Assembly (NCBI GenBank): GCA_933228675.1
Contig: OW121741.1
Location: 116,235,248 to 116,299,247, forward strand
Length of the DNA stretch: 64,000 nt
Direction: 5' to 3'
From: Stomorhina lunata
Lineage: Eukaryota > Arthropoda > Insecta > Diptera > Rhiniidae
The notes under the pieces were generated by a model, which was not told the DNA's origin, did not search any database, and worked only from the letters and a program-made list of their open reading frames with translations. Shown in pieces: positions 58,901 to 64,000 of the stretch; positions within the stretch are counted from its first letter, which is position 1, and every line of letters starts with the position of its first letter. The translations under genes and the position numbers were made by a program.

Positions 58901-61869
58901 TAAAATCTAACGCATGTATACTCGTCATATAAGTACATACAAACGTATATTAAAAAATATTTTATTTAAAAAATAATTTATTTTATAGGTTAGTACCAAT
59001 TATATCCCCACAGATTCTCATAATAAATGTCCCCAACTGTATAGTACTGTGCCAGGTTCATAAATATGAAACTGCACTCTTAAAAATAACTATAGATATC
59101 GTTCTCTTTCAAAAAGCTGTTCGTAAACAATGAGTAAACAAAAAAAAAGAAAACATAAACAAAACAAAAAGCCTAAAAAAATGTAGTTGGTAAAGTCCGA
59201 CTATGTGATACCCTATCGCTGAATAATAAATTAAATTTATATTTTTATTCCTACTGCTGTGTGTTCTTTTTCGTTCCTTTTTTTACAACTATCGACGTGG
59301 ATTTAATCCATGATAATACATCGATGAATTTTTTGTCGCAACATCAAACCCAATGCTATTTAATAGCTTAAGAATGAATTTCGTAAAGGTCGTCCAAAAT
59401 CGGTTGTTGTTTCGAAAAACATTGAAGTAGTAAGTGAACTTATAATACAAGATGGTCATGTTACTTGTCGTGATATTGAGGTAATCCTAAATACTACATT
59501 AAAGGGACCAGCATATGTACATTCAAAAATATTTGTTCGCGTTGGATCTCAATTGATGGCAATGTATGGTCAAAAAATGGCATCAAATTCATTCGGGATA
59601 GAAGAAAATGGTCTTCAATTCTTGGGCCTCAACAAATGTTTTCCAAGTAAGTTTATCGGTAGTCATCACTTTTATCTCGTTCCATGTTACACCGAACTCC
59701 TCCAGCTCGATCTCAGTTTGGTGCCTCTAAGTATTGTGGGTCTTCCAGACTTCCAGAAATCCTCTCAATGTGTCTTCTAACCATATTTTCTAGTGCGTAT
59801 ACTTGTTTGTAGCTAATCTTAAGCGGTGCGCAACCACAGGTCTTGATTAGAGATTGTGACGGAACAGAAAATTGTGAGTCTAAGGTATCGATTAACTAAT
59901 GCTTTCAGACTGTTCATAAGTAAATACAAATTCTAAATAGATAAAAAAATATTTTTATAGCAAACAATTATTTATAAAAAAACTTTTGAAGCAAAAAATT
60001 TTCTATAAAAATATTTTTATAGCAAAAAATTTTCTATAAAAATATTTTTATTGCAATAAATTTTCTATAAAAATATTTTTATAGCAAAAAGTTTTTTATA
60101 AAAATATTTTTATAGCAAAAAAATTTTTATAAAAATATTTTTATAGCAAAAAATTTTCTATAAAAATATTTTTATAGCAAAAAATTTTCTATAAAAATAT
60201 TTTTATAGCAATAAATTTTCTATAAAAATACTTTTATAGAAAATTTTTTTTCTTATAAAAATATTTTTAGAGAAAATTTTTTTCTTATAAAAATTTTTTA
60301 GAGAAAATATTTTGCTATAAAAATATTTTTAAAGAACGTTTTTTAGTATAAAAATATTTTTATAGAAACAGTTTAAAAAAAAATATATTTATAGCAAAAA
60401 ATGTTCTATAAAAATATTTTTATAGCAACAAATTTTCAATGAAAATATTTTTATCGCAACAAATTTTTTGCAAAATCTATAAAATATATTTATAGCAAAA
60501 ATGTTTCCTTAAAAATATTTTTATAGCAAAATAATTTTCTATAAAAATATTTTAGAAGCAAAAAATTTTCTATAAAATATTTTTATAGCAAAAAACTTTT
60601 TATAAAAATATTTTTGTAGCTACAAATTTTTTCTAAAAATATTTTTATAGCAAAAAATTTTTTATAAAAAAATTGTTTATAGCAAAAATTTTCTATACAA
60701 AAATATTTTTATATCAAAAAATTTTCTTTAAAAATATTTTCTATTTAAATATTTTTATAGCAAAAAATTTTCTTTAAAAATATTTTTATATTACAAAATT
60801 GTCTATAAAATATATTTATAGCAAAAATGTTTCTTTAAAAATATTTTTATAGCAAAACTTTTTCCTAAAAAAATTTTTATAGCAAAATAATTTTCTATAA
60901 AAATATTTTAGAAGCAAAAAATTTTCTATAAAATATTTTTATAGCAAAAAACTTTTTATAAAAATATTTTTGTAGCTACAAATTTTTTCTAAAAATATTT
61001 TTATAGCAAAAAATTTTTTATAAAAAAAATGTTTTATAGCAAAAATTTTCTATACAAAAATATTTTTATAACAAAAATTTTACTTTAAAAATATTTTTAT
61101 AGCAAAAAAATTTCTATGAAAATATTTTAATATTTATTAAAATATTTTTATAGCAACAAAAATATAAAAATATTTTTATAGCAAAAACTTTTCTATTAAA
61201 GCTAAAAAAATTATCTATAAAACATTTTTAAAGCAAAAATTTTTCTTTAAAAATATTTTTATATCAAAATAATTCTCTATGAAGATATTTTAGTAGCAAA
61301 AAATTTTCTATAAAATATTTTTACAGCAAAAAATTTTCTATAAAAAAAAAATTATAGCAAAAATGTTCTAGAAAAATATTTTTATAGCAAAAAATTTTCT
61401 TTAAAAATATTTTTCTACAAAAATATTTTATAGCTGTGTGACAAATTTTAACATACGCCCACCTACACCCAAGTCTAGGTGTAGGGTATAAATACCAACT
61501 TAACGACTACCACAACAACACGCAATGCCAACGTAATTTTAGATACCAAAGCATAAAATGTAAATATGGGTCAATTAAAAACGTTGAAACCATAAAGACG
61601 AGTTATTAACCCCATCCACACCCACAAGTAGTAACAAAATAAAAACATCTTAACTAAGTACACTAGACCAATTTTAATATTTACTTAAGAATAAATTAAA
61701 ATGTAATGAAAGTAAAAATATGTAAATCATGTTAATTATGTACTTGTACTTACCAACAGCTCCTTGTTGGGTGTTGATGGATTACTTAGTAGGAGACCCT
61801 TTAGGAATATTTCATCAGTACTGGAATGATCTGAAAAGTGTTTGCCATCGACTGTATGTTTGTAGCCAT
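22740..61869 (-). CDS. vari: Varicose, MAGUK scaffold of the MPP2/MPP6 type (10 exons in window, 5' end outside)
   Basis: Vari is a membrane-associated guanylate-kinase homologue that scaffolds septate junctions at the lateral membrane of epithelial cells. Exons on the minus strand, in transcription order: 61754-61869, 31137-31289, 29431-29922, 26461-26559, 26233-26394, 25963-26173, 25730-25900, 25489-25649, 22978-23052, 22740-22916. Joined, they give one frame of 604 residues after a partial first codon, with no internal stop and compatible phases at every junction. Domain order is L27, L27, PDZ, SH3, hook, guanylate-kinase-like, ending in WVPVNWIY, which matches the WVPISWVY/WVPVSWVY ends of human MPP6/MPP2. 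The kinase P-loop is GVSGVGRRT, degenerate as in the catalytically inactive MAGUK family. At least one more 5' exon must exist past 61869, since the first exon seen starts at codon position 2. An extra phase-0 exon inside the 30-kb intron cannot be excluded. In Drosophila melanogaster I recall vari as CG9326 next to Pomp (CG9324), which supports the name. Confidence 0.9.
22978..23052 (-). CDS. vari: vari exon: guanylate-kinase lid region, insect-type insert
   Basis: A 75-bp exon, phase 0-0, encoding FDRQSSIRFSSRRARTLESL and ASLYE. It is Ser/Arg-rich and poorly matched in human MPP2/6, where only about ten residues stand between the core and the TVEES motif. It may be an insect-specific lid extension. 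It is exactly 25 codons long, so it could be skipped without breaking the frame. Confidence 0.9.
24190..24905 (+). mobile_element. CR1-like LINE 3' end in a vari intron
   Basis: Broken frames read NASRTQCCMLLRINAR, then MEYISHVCAGASKT and SVLHCSIGRTLEYI. The segment ends in the same 'gtaggggtcat...gagtgctggtcct' tail as the relic at 6110-6138. It is inserted antisense to vari in the 2.4-kb intron between 23053 and 25488. Confidence 0.75.
25489..25649 (-). CDS. vari: vari exon: guanylate-kinase-like core
   Basis: A 161-bp exon beginning KMCVLDCAPNALKVLHNSQD and continuing LMPFVIFIGAPGMEQLKLIY to SSKNLT. It aligns with [33 protein letters not shown] of MPP6. The donor is GTAACT and the acceptor TTTTAATCCAG. 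Confidence 0.95.
25730..25900 (-). CDS. vari: vari exon: guanylate-kinase-like GMP-binding region
   Basis: A 171-bp exon starting at codon position 2 and ending after one base. It encodes TTRPKRALEENGVSYWFVDR and FLEYGEHNGNLYGTHISSIK, the TxRxPR and FxExGExxGNxYGT motifs that line the nucleotide-binding groove in kinase relatives. The last base G joins the next exon to form GGA (Gly) before KMCVLD. Confidence 0.95.
25963..26173 (-). CDS. vari: vari exon: basic hook and guanylate-kinase P-loop
   Basis: A 211-bp exon, phase 0 to 1. It begins ISKRKRKTMYRSVANCEFDK, a basic hook segment known in the family to be a 4.1-protein and calmodulin contact region. Then come LMLYEEVTRMPPFRRKTLVL and IGVSGVGRRTLKNRL. 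The last is the degenerate P-loop: active guanylate kinases have GPSGVGKxT. So catalytic activity is not expected and the domain should act as a binding module. Confidence 0.95.
26233..26394 (-). CDS. vari: vari exon: second half of SH3 and start of hook
   Basis: A 162-bp exon, phase 0-0. It carries INVKDPNWWQAKNI with the SH3 WW pair, then QIGLIPSQELEERRKAFV (MPP6: AGLIPSQFLEEKRKAFV) and ends at ICGTR, the start of the hook region. The acceptor is TTTTTTTAAG and the donor GTAAGT. Confidence 0.95.
26461..26559 (-). CDS. vari: vari exon: first half of SH3 domain
   Basis: A 99-bp exon, phase 0-0, encoding CYMRALFSYTPSEDSLMPCK and DIGLSFKSGDILQ. The ALFSYTP motif and the SFKSGDIL strand are the ALYDY and F..GDIL elements of SH3 domains. 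MPP6 has CHFDYNPYNDNLIPCKEAGL here. The donor is GTAATT and the acceptor TATATAG. Confidence 0.95.
26960..28990. repeat. Degenerate AAGCTT-rich repeat in a vari intron
   Basis: The intron between the PDZ and SH3 exons is packed with AAAAAGCTTTTT-type blocks every 30-80 bp, linked by phrases such as 'tattccagatataaactttt' and 'ccatttagtttttc'. It reads as a decayed tandem repeat with a unit of perhaps 60-100 bp. The palindromic AAGCTTTT core is best kept. Confidence 0.6.
29431..29922 (-). CDS. vari: vari exon: L27 end plus complete PDZ domain
   Basis: The largest exon in the window (492 bp, 164 codons, phase 0-0). After ALIRAHDEIG there is a linker (about residues 11-53), then the PDZ domain from MPVETIKMVGLRR. 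The carboxylate-binding loop reads QPLGLTVE, and the core LVVARILAGGVIDKQGLLHP-GDVILEVNG is close to MPP2/MPP6 (LVIARILHGGMI..QGLLHVGDIIKEVNG). The exon ends in a charged linker and KKLT before the SH3. The only Met preceding the PDZ (29778-29776) could start an isoform without L27 domains. The plus-strand open frame opposite this exon is a shadow. Confidence 0.95.
29970..31090. repeat. AAGCTT-rich repeat, second block
   Basis: The same AAAAGCTTTT-type motifs continue in the next vari intron, on the other side of the PDZ exon, with more decay. One non-repetitive patch lies at about 30750-30990. Confidence 0.5.
31137..31289 (-). CDS. vari: vari exon: rest of the L27 region
   Basis: A 153-bp, phase 0-0 exon with a polypyrimidine-TTCTAG acceptor and a GTAAGT donor. 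It encodes 51 residues including PICDDIIRKFSPSRRLESRE and LAKLLAQPHFR. The block DDII...LAKLLAQPHF aligns with the second L27 of MPP6 (NEILEDI...ELVGILKEPHF). The next exon continues with ALIRAHDEIG, completing the PHF-x-ALL-x-AHD motif typical of these MAGUKs. Confidence 0.9.
31290..32340. other. Start of the giant vari intron, no feature
   Basis: AT-rich intron sequence. A short stretch at 32045-32230 has an open minus-strand frame of 61 codons without recognisable motif. Confidence 0.4.
32345..32990 (+). repeat. Dispersed repeat related to families A and C
   Basis: It carries the family phrases 'atgggagctagggtcaaatg', 'catcgttaaatcgactcag' and 'acaaacatcagcacaaa', and it ends in a perfect hairpin then AAAGGGTATA. 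The 5' end is diverged. Confidence 0.65.
32932..32965. repeat. Perfect hairpin, 16-bp arms, 2-nt loop
   Basis: GCACAAACCCAATATG (32932-32947) and its exact complement (32950-32965) flank GG. It is the 3' hairpin of the dispersed repeat. Confidence 0.95.
33190..34990 (-). mobile_element. LINE reverse-transcriptase relic split by another LINE
   Basis: At the high end, minus-strand readings include IRVRQGCILYPILFI (the VRQGCxLSPxLF motif) and QLEDLEYA-like text preceding the catalytic region, then NYLGVW and GTTDED (34620-34580). The reading resumes at the low end with RIYNSNVKFILYYGCETW and LQTFANKCLRRVL...FPYRIKNEDLL (33560-33380), the C-terminal region typical of an RTE/CR1-like family. Multiple frameshifts and stops are present. 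The middle is a different element. Confidence 0.7.
33760..34580 (-). mobile_element. Jockey-clade LINE fragment nested in the RT relic
   Basis: Minus-strand frames give YKAIGRSVANYAAPVWSASL, ALRTITGCLQITSPYNLHEE and KILPVKEHNIMLSQQFLLG. These match the post-RT region of Jockey-type LINEs (ALR.ATGC...LH.ETK.LPV..H..LL). The fragment has no poly(A) tail that I could see and is frameshifted. Confidence 0.75.
34991..37060. other. Intron DNA with a (CATT)n/(CAGT)n tract
   Basis: The only distinct structure is a short tetranucleotide-rich run near 35742-35800 (CATT and CAGT units). The rest is AT-rich without a gene. The overlapping open frames around 35710-35958 come from this run. Confidence 0.45.
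37070..37510 (+). repeat. Decayed dispersed repeat with palindromic end
   Basis: Family-type phrases ('ccgggaagacagtcctatgg', 'aaatcagaaagt.ttctaagcctat') lead to a palindromic 3' end at 37471-37502. Confidence 0.55.
37471..37502. repeat. Perfect 32-bp palindrome
   Basis: Its left half is ACCTTCACCTACGTAT and its right half is the exact complement with no loop. It is the expected position of the terminal hairpin of this repeat type. Confidence 0.95.
37511..39339. other. Intron DNA with probable old dispersed repeats
   Basis: Balanced patches (37560-37760, 38840-39000) contain phrases such as 'caaatatctccagtcgttcaaaagtta' in part, which suggest another old repeat family. No boundaries or coding content could be established. 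Confidence 0.35.
39340..39500 (-). mobile_element. CR1-like LINE fragment
   Basis: The minus strand reads ITPTDLVTILPPISN and NRKWNT...YGP, the same region as PTSDRKWNTNLMYSPE in the relic at 5601-5990. It ends in a frameshifted stretch. Confidence 0.6.
39501..41059. other. Intron DNA, no feature recognised
   Basis: Mixed composition. The open frames at 39701-39937 (-) and 39836-40057 (+) overlap each other and resemble no family. The phrase 'ggtgtcatttttg' with 'gctcatatctt' downstream (39640-39700) reappears inverted near 62510-62590, so it is probably a repeat. Confidence 0.35.
41060..41640 (-). mobile_element. LINE reverse-transcriptase N-terminal relic
   Basis: The minus strand gives RPENYRTLAICLTLSKVI (41580-41525), the NYRPIALxxxLSKVxE motif at the start of LINE reverse transcriptases. 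Then come LLNDH and a frameshifted LVTLDIFKAFN...-like FDRV region (41430-41390). Stops are frequent. Confidence 0.6.
42011..42410 (-). promoter_or_regulatory. Candidate alternative vari promoter and non-coding first exon
   Basis: On the minus strand a strong donor (ATAC then GTGAGT, 42010-42005) ends about 400 bp of repeat-free AT-rich sequence. That sequence has a CTCTCT-rich block at about 42405-42383, a GAGA-factor type motif common in fly promoters. No reading frame of interest is present, so it would be a 5' UTR exon. Splicing to 31289 or 29922 could make an isoform starting at the Met before the PDZ domain. All this is inference. Confidence 0.3.
42960..43700 (+). repeat. Family B-like fragments with an internal duplication
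   Basis: It contains 'atgggagctatggtcaaatgtgg'-type phrases and 'gcataaaac.tctctattc' shared with 54600-54740. The segment from CTATCGTGCTTTTATCTATTC (43426) recurs almost unchanged at 43587, a local duplication with a 161-bp period. Confidence 0.6.
44020..44500 (-). mobile_element. LINE relic with RNase H domain
   Basis: Minus-strand text includes KIFAIWKATELIPAKIAEKS and EVTIYVDSQTVL (44200-44100). These match the E-x-x-A-I and YxDSQAAL catalytic segments of RNase H in I/LOA/R1-type LINEs. The upstream part (PEVVIPDRTEWKV) is open only in short runs. Confidence 0.65.
45010..45602. mobile_element. Foldback element, copy 1
   Basis: The left arm (about 45015-45180: TATCGACAAAAGGGA, 'atggtgcttaccgttt', 'gcgcaataaatattcgcgta') is matched in reverse by the right arm (about 45420-45600: 'acgcaaatatttattgcgca', 'ggctagcaccattgaatt', CCCTTTTGTC). 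The arms are about 170 bp and imperfect. The right end reads CTAGCACAGTGT. Confidence 0.75.
45603..46679. other. Intron DNA between the two foldback copies
   Basis: Largely unique-looking sequence with CACT repeats near 46092-46110. No gene or conserved motif was recognised. Confidence 0.4.
46680..47151. mobile_element. Foldback element, copy 2
   Basis: The same arms as copy 1. Its left end ACACTGTACTCG (about 46685) is related to the complement of the right end (ACACTGTGCTAG). The last 21 bp (47110-47130) are repeated exactly at 47131-47151. Confidence 0.75.
47660..49068 (+). repeat. Minisatellite array 4, 29-bp unit of a different sequence
   Basis: The unit is GAAAAATTTTATAC + GAAAAATTTTCTATA, two 14-15 bp half-units; clean copies at about 47985-48175 have a 29-bp period. 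The joint TTTTCTATAGAAAA is a perfect palindrome in every unit. Ordering is irregular elsewhere, with insertions and deletions. Confidence 0.9.
47761..47806. repeat. Perfect 46-bp palindrome
   Basis: The left half 47761-47783 and right half 47784-47806 are exact complements with no loop, centred on TATA. It lies just inside the beginning of array 4. Confidence 0.95.
49076..50170. other. Intron AT-rich DNA, no feature
   Basis: No repeat unit or coding motif was found. Confidence 0.4.
50175..51435 (+). repeat. Satellite array, unit about 123 bp, ending in a family A-type terminus
   Basis: The phrase AGTGATCACAGATCTTTGC or close forms recurs at about 50303, 50414, 50540, 50662, 50785, 51225 and 51250. 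Each is followed by 'ttaaatggctttatctcc' and 'tttagtttccaagaaaatc'. Regular spacing is 111-126 bp. The array is interrupted by a SINE and ends at 51421-51435 with TGGTGAAGGGTATAA, a family terminus. Confidence 0.8.
50826..51138 (-). mobile_element. tRNA-derived SINE, copy 2, with target-site duplication
   Basis: On the minus strand the head reads CCGCTGTGGTGTAGCAGG. The A-box TGGTGTAGCAGG is at 51127-51116 and the B-box-like AATTCGATCCC at 51083-51073, spaced as in a Pol III promoter. The 3' tail is (TA)n. Exact 10-bp direct repeats ATCTCCTTTA flank it (50816-50825 and 51139-51148) inside the satellite unit, proving insertion after the satellite formed. The head resembles tRNA-Val in the A-box, but the parent tRNA is uncertain. 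Confidence 0.9.
51436..53227. other. Intron DNA, mostly unique-looking
   Basis: It includes a perfect 20-bp palindromic CATG repeat at 52065-52084 and a possible minus-strand donor at 52238-52233. No coding motif was recognised. The open frame 52149-51961 (-) spans the simple repeat and is not convincing. Confidence 0.4.
53228..55453 (+). mobile_element. Dispersed repeat family B, full copy, interrupted by family A
   Basis: The 5' hairpin is ATTCGG (53247-53252) / CCGAAT (53258-53263), within a start (AAGTAAGAGCGTTATATTCGG) common in muscoid fly genomes. The subterminal motif ATACCCACCATCAA (53269-53282) is the exact complement of TTGATGGTGGGTAT (55437-55450) at the 3' end. Family phrases ('gggagctatggtcaaatg') run inside, and a family A copy splits it. 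Confidence 0.8.
53712..54513 (-). mobile_element. Dispersed repeat family A, full copy nested in family B
   Basis: Minus orientation. The 5' end ACAAGTAAGAAAGCGCTATAG is at 54513, and the subterminal ATACCCTTCACCAC (complement at 54460-54473) matches exactly the complement of the 3' end (53715-53728). Its internal frames (around 53843-54448) are repeat shadows. Confidence 0.85.
55475..55985 (+). repeat. Dispersed repeat family A, 5'-truncated copy
   Basis: It joins the family A sequence in the middle ('atgagcgttttag...ctcatttagtgcg') and runs to the hairpin and GGGTATAAAAA end (about 55980). It begins 25 bp after family B ends and is inverted relative to the nested copy at 53712-54513, so the two could pair. 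Confidence 0.8.
55986..57069. other. Intron DNA, no feature
   Basis: AT-rich with old repeat-like phrases ('actcagagtgtgacgctgagtcaatcgg' in part). No coding motif was recognised. Confidence 0.35.
57070..57235 (+). mobile_element. mariner transposase relic
   Basis: The reading VSILNDHLSMKNHFARLLFR LLT (57090-57160) matches the SILHDHLGMRKxSARWVPRLLT block, as at 6630-6700. The two copies share the 'gtagtttcaattttgaatgatcactt' string in part and so belong to the same subfamily. Confidence 0.65.
57640..57975 (+). repeat. Minisatellite array 5, 31-bp unit
   Basis: The unit is CAAAAAATTTTCTATAG + AAAAATTTTTTTAT, period 31 (57781 to 57812). About nine units, the central four nearly identical. 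It shares the TTTTCTATAGAAAA palindrome with array 4. The minus-strand open frame over it is an artefact. Confidence 0.9.
57976..59164. other. Intron DNA, no feature
   Basis: No coding motif. A patch of balanced composition (58590-58870) did not yield a recognisable frame. Confidence 0.4.
59335..59530 (+). mobile_element. mariner transposase DNA-binding region relic
   Basis: The frame reads GRPKSVVVSKNIEVVSELII then QDGHVTCRDIEVILNTTLKG, matching the GRPKS...VRELIxxDRHVTYREIE helix-turn-helix part of mariner transposases. It breaks down after about 60 codons. Confidence 0.8.
59560..59840 (-). mobile_element. LINE C-terminal relic
   Basis: The minus strand holds, in shifted frames, ELEEFGVTWNEIKVMTTDKL TW, matching the end of RTE/CR1-like reverse transcriptases (VEEEL...TWxExxxxxxDRxxWR). 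It may be from the same family as the relic at 33190-34990. Confidence 0.6.
59940..61435 (+). repeat. Minisatellite array 6, 31-bp unit
   Basis: The unit is GCAAAAAATTTTCTATA + AAAATATTTTTATA, period 31 (60001 to 60032). About 48 units with varied decay. A roughly 340-bp block around 60460-60700 recurs at about 60800-61060 (shared order of variants such as 'tgtagctacaaattttttc'), so part of the array was copied as a higher-order unit. Confidence 0.9.
61754..61869 (-). CDS. vari: vari exon: start of first L27 domain
   Basis: This 116-bp exon has a TTTTTCAG acceptor and a GTAAGT donor. It encodes GYKHTVDGKHFSDHSS followed by TDEIFLKGLLLSNPSTPNKELL. The second part aligns with EEIDLIFLKGIMENPIVKSL of the human MPP6 first L27 domain. 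L27 domains bind Lin-7-type partners in this family. The first codon is completed by one base from an upstream exon outside the window, and the exon ends in phase 0. It stands alone between two 31-bp minisatellite regions, 30.5 kb from the next exon. Assignment to vari rests on L27 similarity, strand and phase. Confidence 0.8.
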
Positions 61870-63394
61870 CTGAAAAATAGATTTTATGTAGAGTGGACTG
61901 AGATAAGCAATAAATAATCATGTGAAATATTATTTTATTTTGTTGAAGTAGAAAAATAATGAAAGAAAATCGAAATAAAAAGAATAATGTACACCATAAA
62001 TATGCAAAAAAAATAATACTATAAATAAGTTAATGACCTATTCGTTCATAAGTAGTTTAAAGTGTATAGACAAATAAAATCAAAAATGTGTACATTTATT
62101 GAAGAGTGAAGATCGATCTTGCAAAGATTTCGAACTACATATGGCTTCAAGATTAAGGGCAAAATATTCTAGATTTTATGTGCTGGAGTTGATAGATGAA
62201 ATTTATGTTTTATTTTCAAAATATTTTCTACATAGTAAAACCATTTTAAAAACCTATAAACTTTGAGCCCTTTTATCCCTTAAATAGTACAATTTTTAAA
62301 AAGTACCAAGCATTTATTGAATTTTTCATTAGTGTGTATTAACTATAATATACATGTTTTATTTCTATTAATATTGGTTTTAAAGATACATTAATTTGAA
62401 AAAATCACCTAGATTTGACATTTCATACGAGGACAAATCAGTAAGTGCATGACATTTTAAATTTCCAACCTCTTAATTTGACTTTGCTTCATAACACAAT
62501 GCCAGTTTAGTACCAAGTCATGCACAGTTTGCAAGATATGAACCTGAGAAAATTATAATTTTTTGACAAAAATGACACCGACTCGGGGTAAAACTGGGAG
62601 ACTCGGGTCTTTTTTTTGATCTTTCATCACGAAGTTTTGTCAGTATATGGTTATATTTCCATGACTTCAAAATTGCACACAGTCTTCTGTGAATAAAGAA
62701 ATTAATCTGTCTAACTATTCAAAAGAATTGATGACTTTAATAGTACAACTCAAAAATCGTTCTATATAAGCTCACCCCCAAATGTTCCATCAACGGCCAT
62801 ATGCAACCATGTTCTTTTTTGGAACATTCAAGTTATTTTTTTAAATATTAAATTTTTTCCTAAGCGGAAGTTGAAAATTATTTAAAACTGTCTTCACAAA
62901 ATTTCATTTACATAATTTTTTTATGCTGTAAACCCAATCATTGACTAACCTCTTAAACTTATTCAGGCTGAAACAAAATAAACAGTTGGACAAACACTAT
63001 ATAAACCTAAAAACAGCTATGCACAGTGGAATGAGAACTAAATAAAATTCTCAAAATTTGTTTAAGTATGAAAAATTAAAATTTTGTAGGAACATGTATT
63101 TTAGCCTATGTATCATATTATATCATAAAACGATTTGGAGTTTCCTTTATTTCCTCAATGTATTTTTAAATCAAAAATTTTGTAATGCACATGCATTTTG
63201 ATGTTTTGTCGATGTTTATCCTCCAGGAGCTATACAAACTTGATTTCAACAGACAATCGGACACGGCTATATATAATGACAAAAATACAAACTGAATGAC
63301 AAACTTACAATAACCTATTACCCTTTGGGTAATAATAATTTTACTACAGAAATAAATAGAAAAAATTATGGACTAAAATTTTGTATAGAAAACA
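61870..63394. other. vari intron upstream of the first visible exon
   Basis: AT-rich with a few balanced patches. No second minus-strand coding exon with splice sites and L27-like sequence was found. The phrase 'gacaccgactc...' near 62570 belongs to an apparent repeat also seen at 39640. Confidence 0.4.
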
Positions 63395-64000
63395 AAAAAG
63401 AAACTGATATAGTCGGTCGAGTCCGACTATTTAATACATTTCACAACATTTCAACAATTTTATTAGTTTTTCTTATTAAAGTCGTAGCAAAAAATGTTCT
63501 ATAAAAACATTTTTATACCAAAAAATATTTTTAAAGCAAAAAATTTTCTTGAAAAAATTTTTTATAGCAAACAAATTTTCTTAAAAAAAATTTTATAGCA
63601 AAAAAATGTCTATAAAAATACTTTTATAGCAAAAAAAATTCTATAAAAATATTTTTATAGCAAAAAATTTTCTATAAAATTATTTTTATAGCAAAAATGT
63701 GATATAAAAATATTTTTATAGCAAAAAATTTTTTTAGCAAAAAAAGTTTTTATAAAAATAATTTTTAGCAAAAAATTTTCTATAAAAATATTTTCTAGAA
63801 AATTTTTGTTTTTAAATATTTTTATAGCAAAAAATTATCTATAAAAATATTTTTATATCAAAAAATTTTCTTTAAAAAATATTTTTATAGCAAAATTATT
63901 TTATAAAAATGTTTTCATAGCAAACAATTTTTTTATTAAATTATTTTTATAGCAAAGAATTTTCTATAAAATATTTTTCGTAGCAAAATATTTTCTATAA
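63395..64000 (+). mobile_element. Family C element start with 31-bp array, continues past the window
   Basis: The 5' hairpin ATAGTCGG (63409-63416) / CCGACTAT (63423-63430) is perfect, and TTAATACATTTCACAAC follows where ATACCCTTCAC is expected. Array 7 then starts at about 63485. Confidence 0.65.
63485..64000 (+). repeat. Minisatellite array 7, 31-bp unit (same as array 6)
   Basis: Units read ATAGCAAAAAATTTTCTATA + AAAATATTTTT, in the same orientation and with the same unit as array 6. About 17 units to the window edge. Confidence 0.9.

Larger units (their letters stand above)
59165..61497 (+). mobile_element. Family C element containing mariner and LINE relics and a 31-bp array
   Basis: The 5' end keeps TAAAGTCCGACTATGTGATACCC. 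The 3' end has the hairpin CCTACACC (61462-61469) / GGTGTAGG (61478-61485) followed by GTATAAAT. Older insertions and array 6 fill the middle. Confidence 0.5.

Noticed and set aside
61754..61869. Exon of a different, unrelated gene
   Set aside because: Considered because of the 30-kb distance, but DEIFLKGLLLSNP fits the MPP-type L27 start, and strand and phase agree with vari.

Overview
The window is very AT-rich nuclear DNA of a higher fly. I infer a calyptrate (blow-fly or house-fly-like) genome from the dipteran protein-coding exons, the dense muscoid-type dispersed repeats and the GT-AG introns with short (about 60-80 bp) and very long (about 30 kb) sizes mixed in one gene. Only two genes could be supported. 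The rest is intron or intergenic DNA filled with transposon relics, dispersed repeats and minisatellites.

Gene 1 is Pomp (+ strand, 17803-18321, three coding exons, 132 aa), the proteasome maturation protein. Gene 2 is varicose (vari, - strand, 22740 to beyond 61869), a membrane-associated guanylate-kinase homologue (MAGUK) of the MPP2/MPP6 type and a septate-junction scaffold. Ten of its coding exons were assembled by eye: first L27 (61754-61869), second L27 (31137-31289), L27 end plus PDZ (29431-29922), SH3 (26461-26559, 26233-26394), hook plus guanylate-kinase-like domain (25963-26173, 25730-25900, 25489-25649, 22978-23052) and the C-terminus (22740-22916). All junctions keep phase. The 5'-most exon(s) lie beyond position 64000. 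The two genes converge, about 4.4 kb apart.

Layout. 1-12.9 kb: intergenic DNA with CR1-like and other LINE relics, a mariner relic, a tRNA-derived SINE and dispersed repeats (families A and B). 13.0-17.3 kb: two 29-bp minisatellite arrays. 17.8-18.4 kb: Pomp. 18.65-20.7 kb: a third array of the same 29-bp unit in inverted orientation. 22.0-22.4 kb: an inverted-repeat element. 22.7-31.3 kb: the 3' half of vari, its introns carrying a CR1 relic and a dense AAGCTT-rich degenerate repeat. 31.3-61.75 kb: one giant vari intron holding LINE fragments, foldback elements, a 29-bp array (47.6-49.1), a 123-bp satellite with a SINE inserted (50.2-51.4), nested families A and B (53.2-56.0) and 31-bp arrays (57.6-58.0, 59.9-61.4). 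63.4-64 kb: another 31-bp array that runs off the window.

The most interesting pattern is that the repeat families (called A, B and C here) share one architecture: a short 5' hairpin, then a 14-nt motif (ATACCC...), and a 3' end that is the exact or near-exact complement of that motif (...GGGTAT). Several minisatellite arrays sit between such ends. This resembles Helentron/INE-1-like non-autonomous elements that spawn satellites, but the classification is my inference. All relic ORFs inside these repeats are broken. No complete transposase or reverse transcriptase is present.
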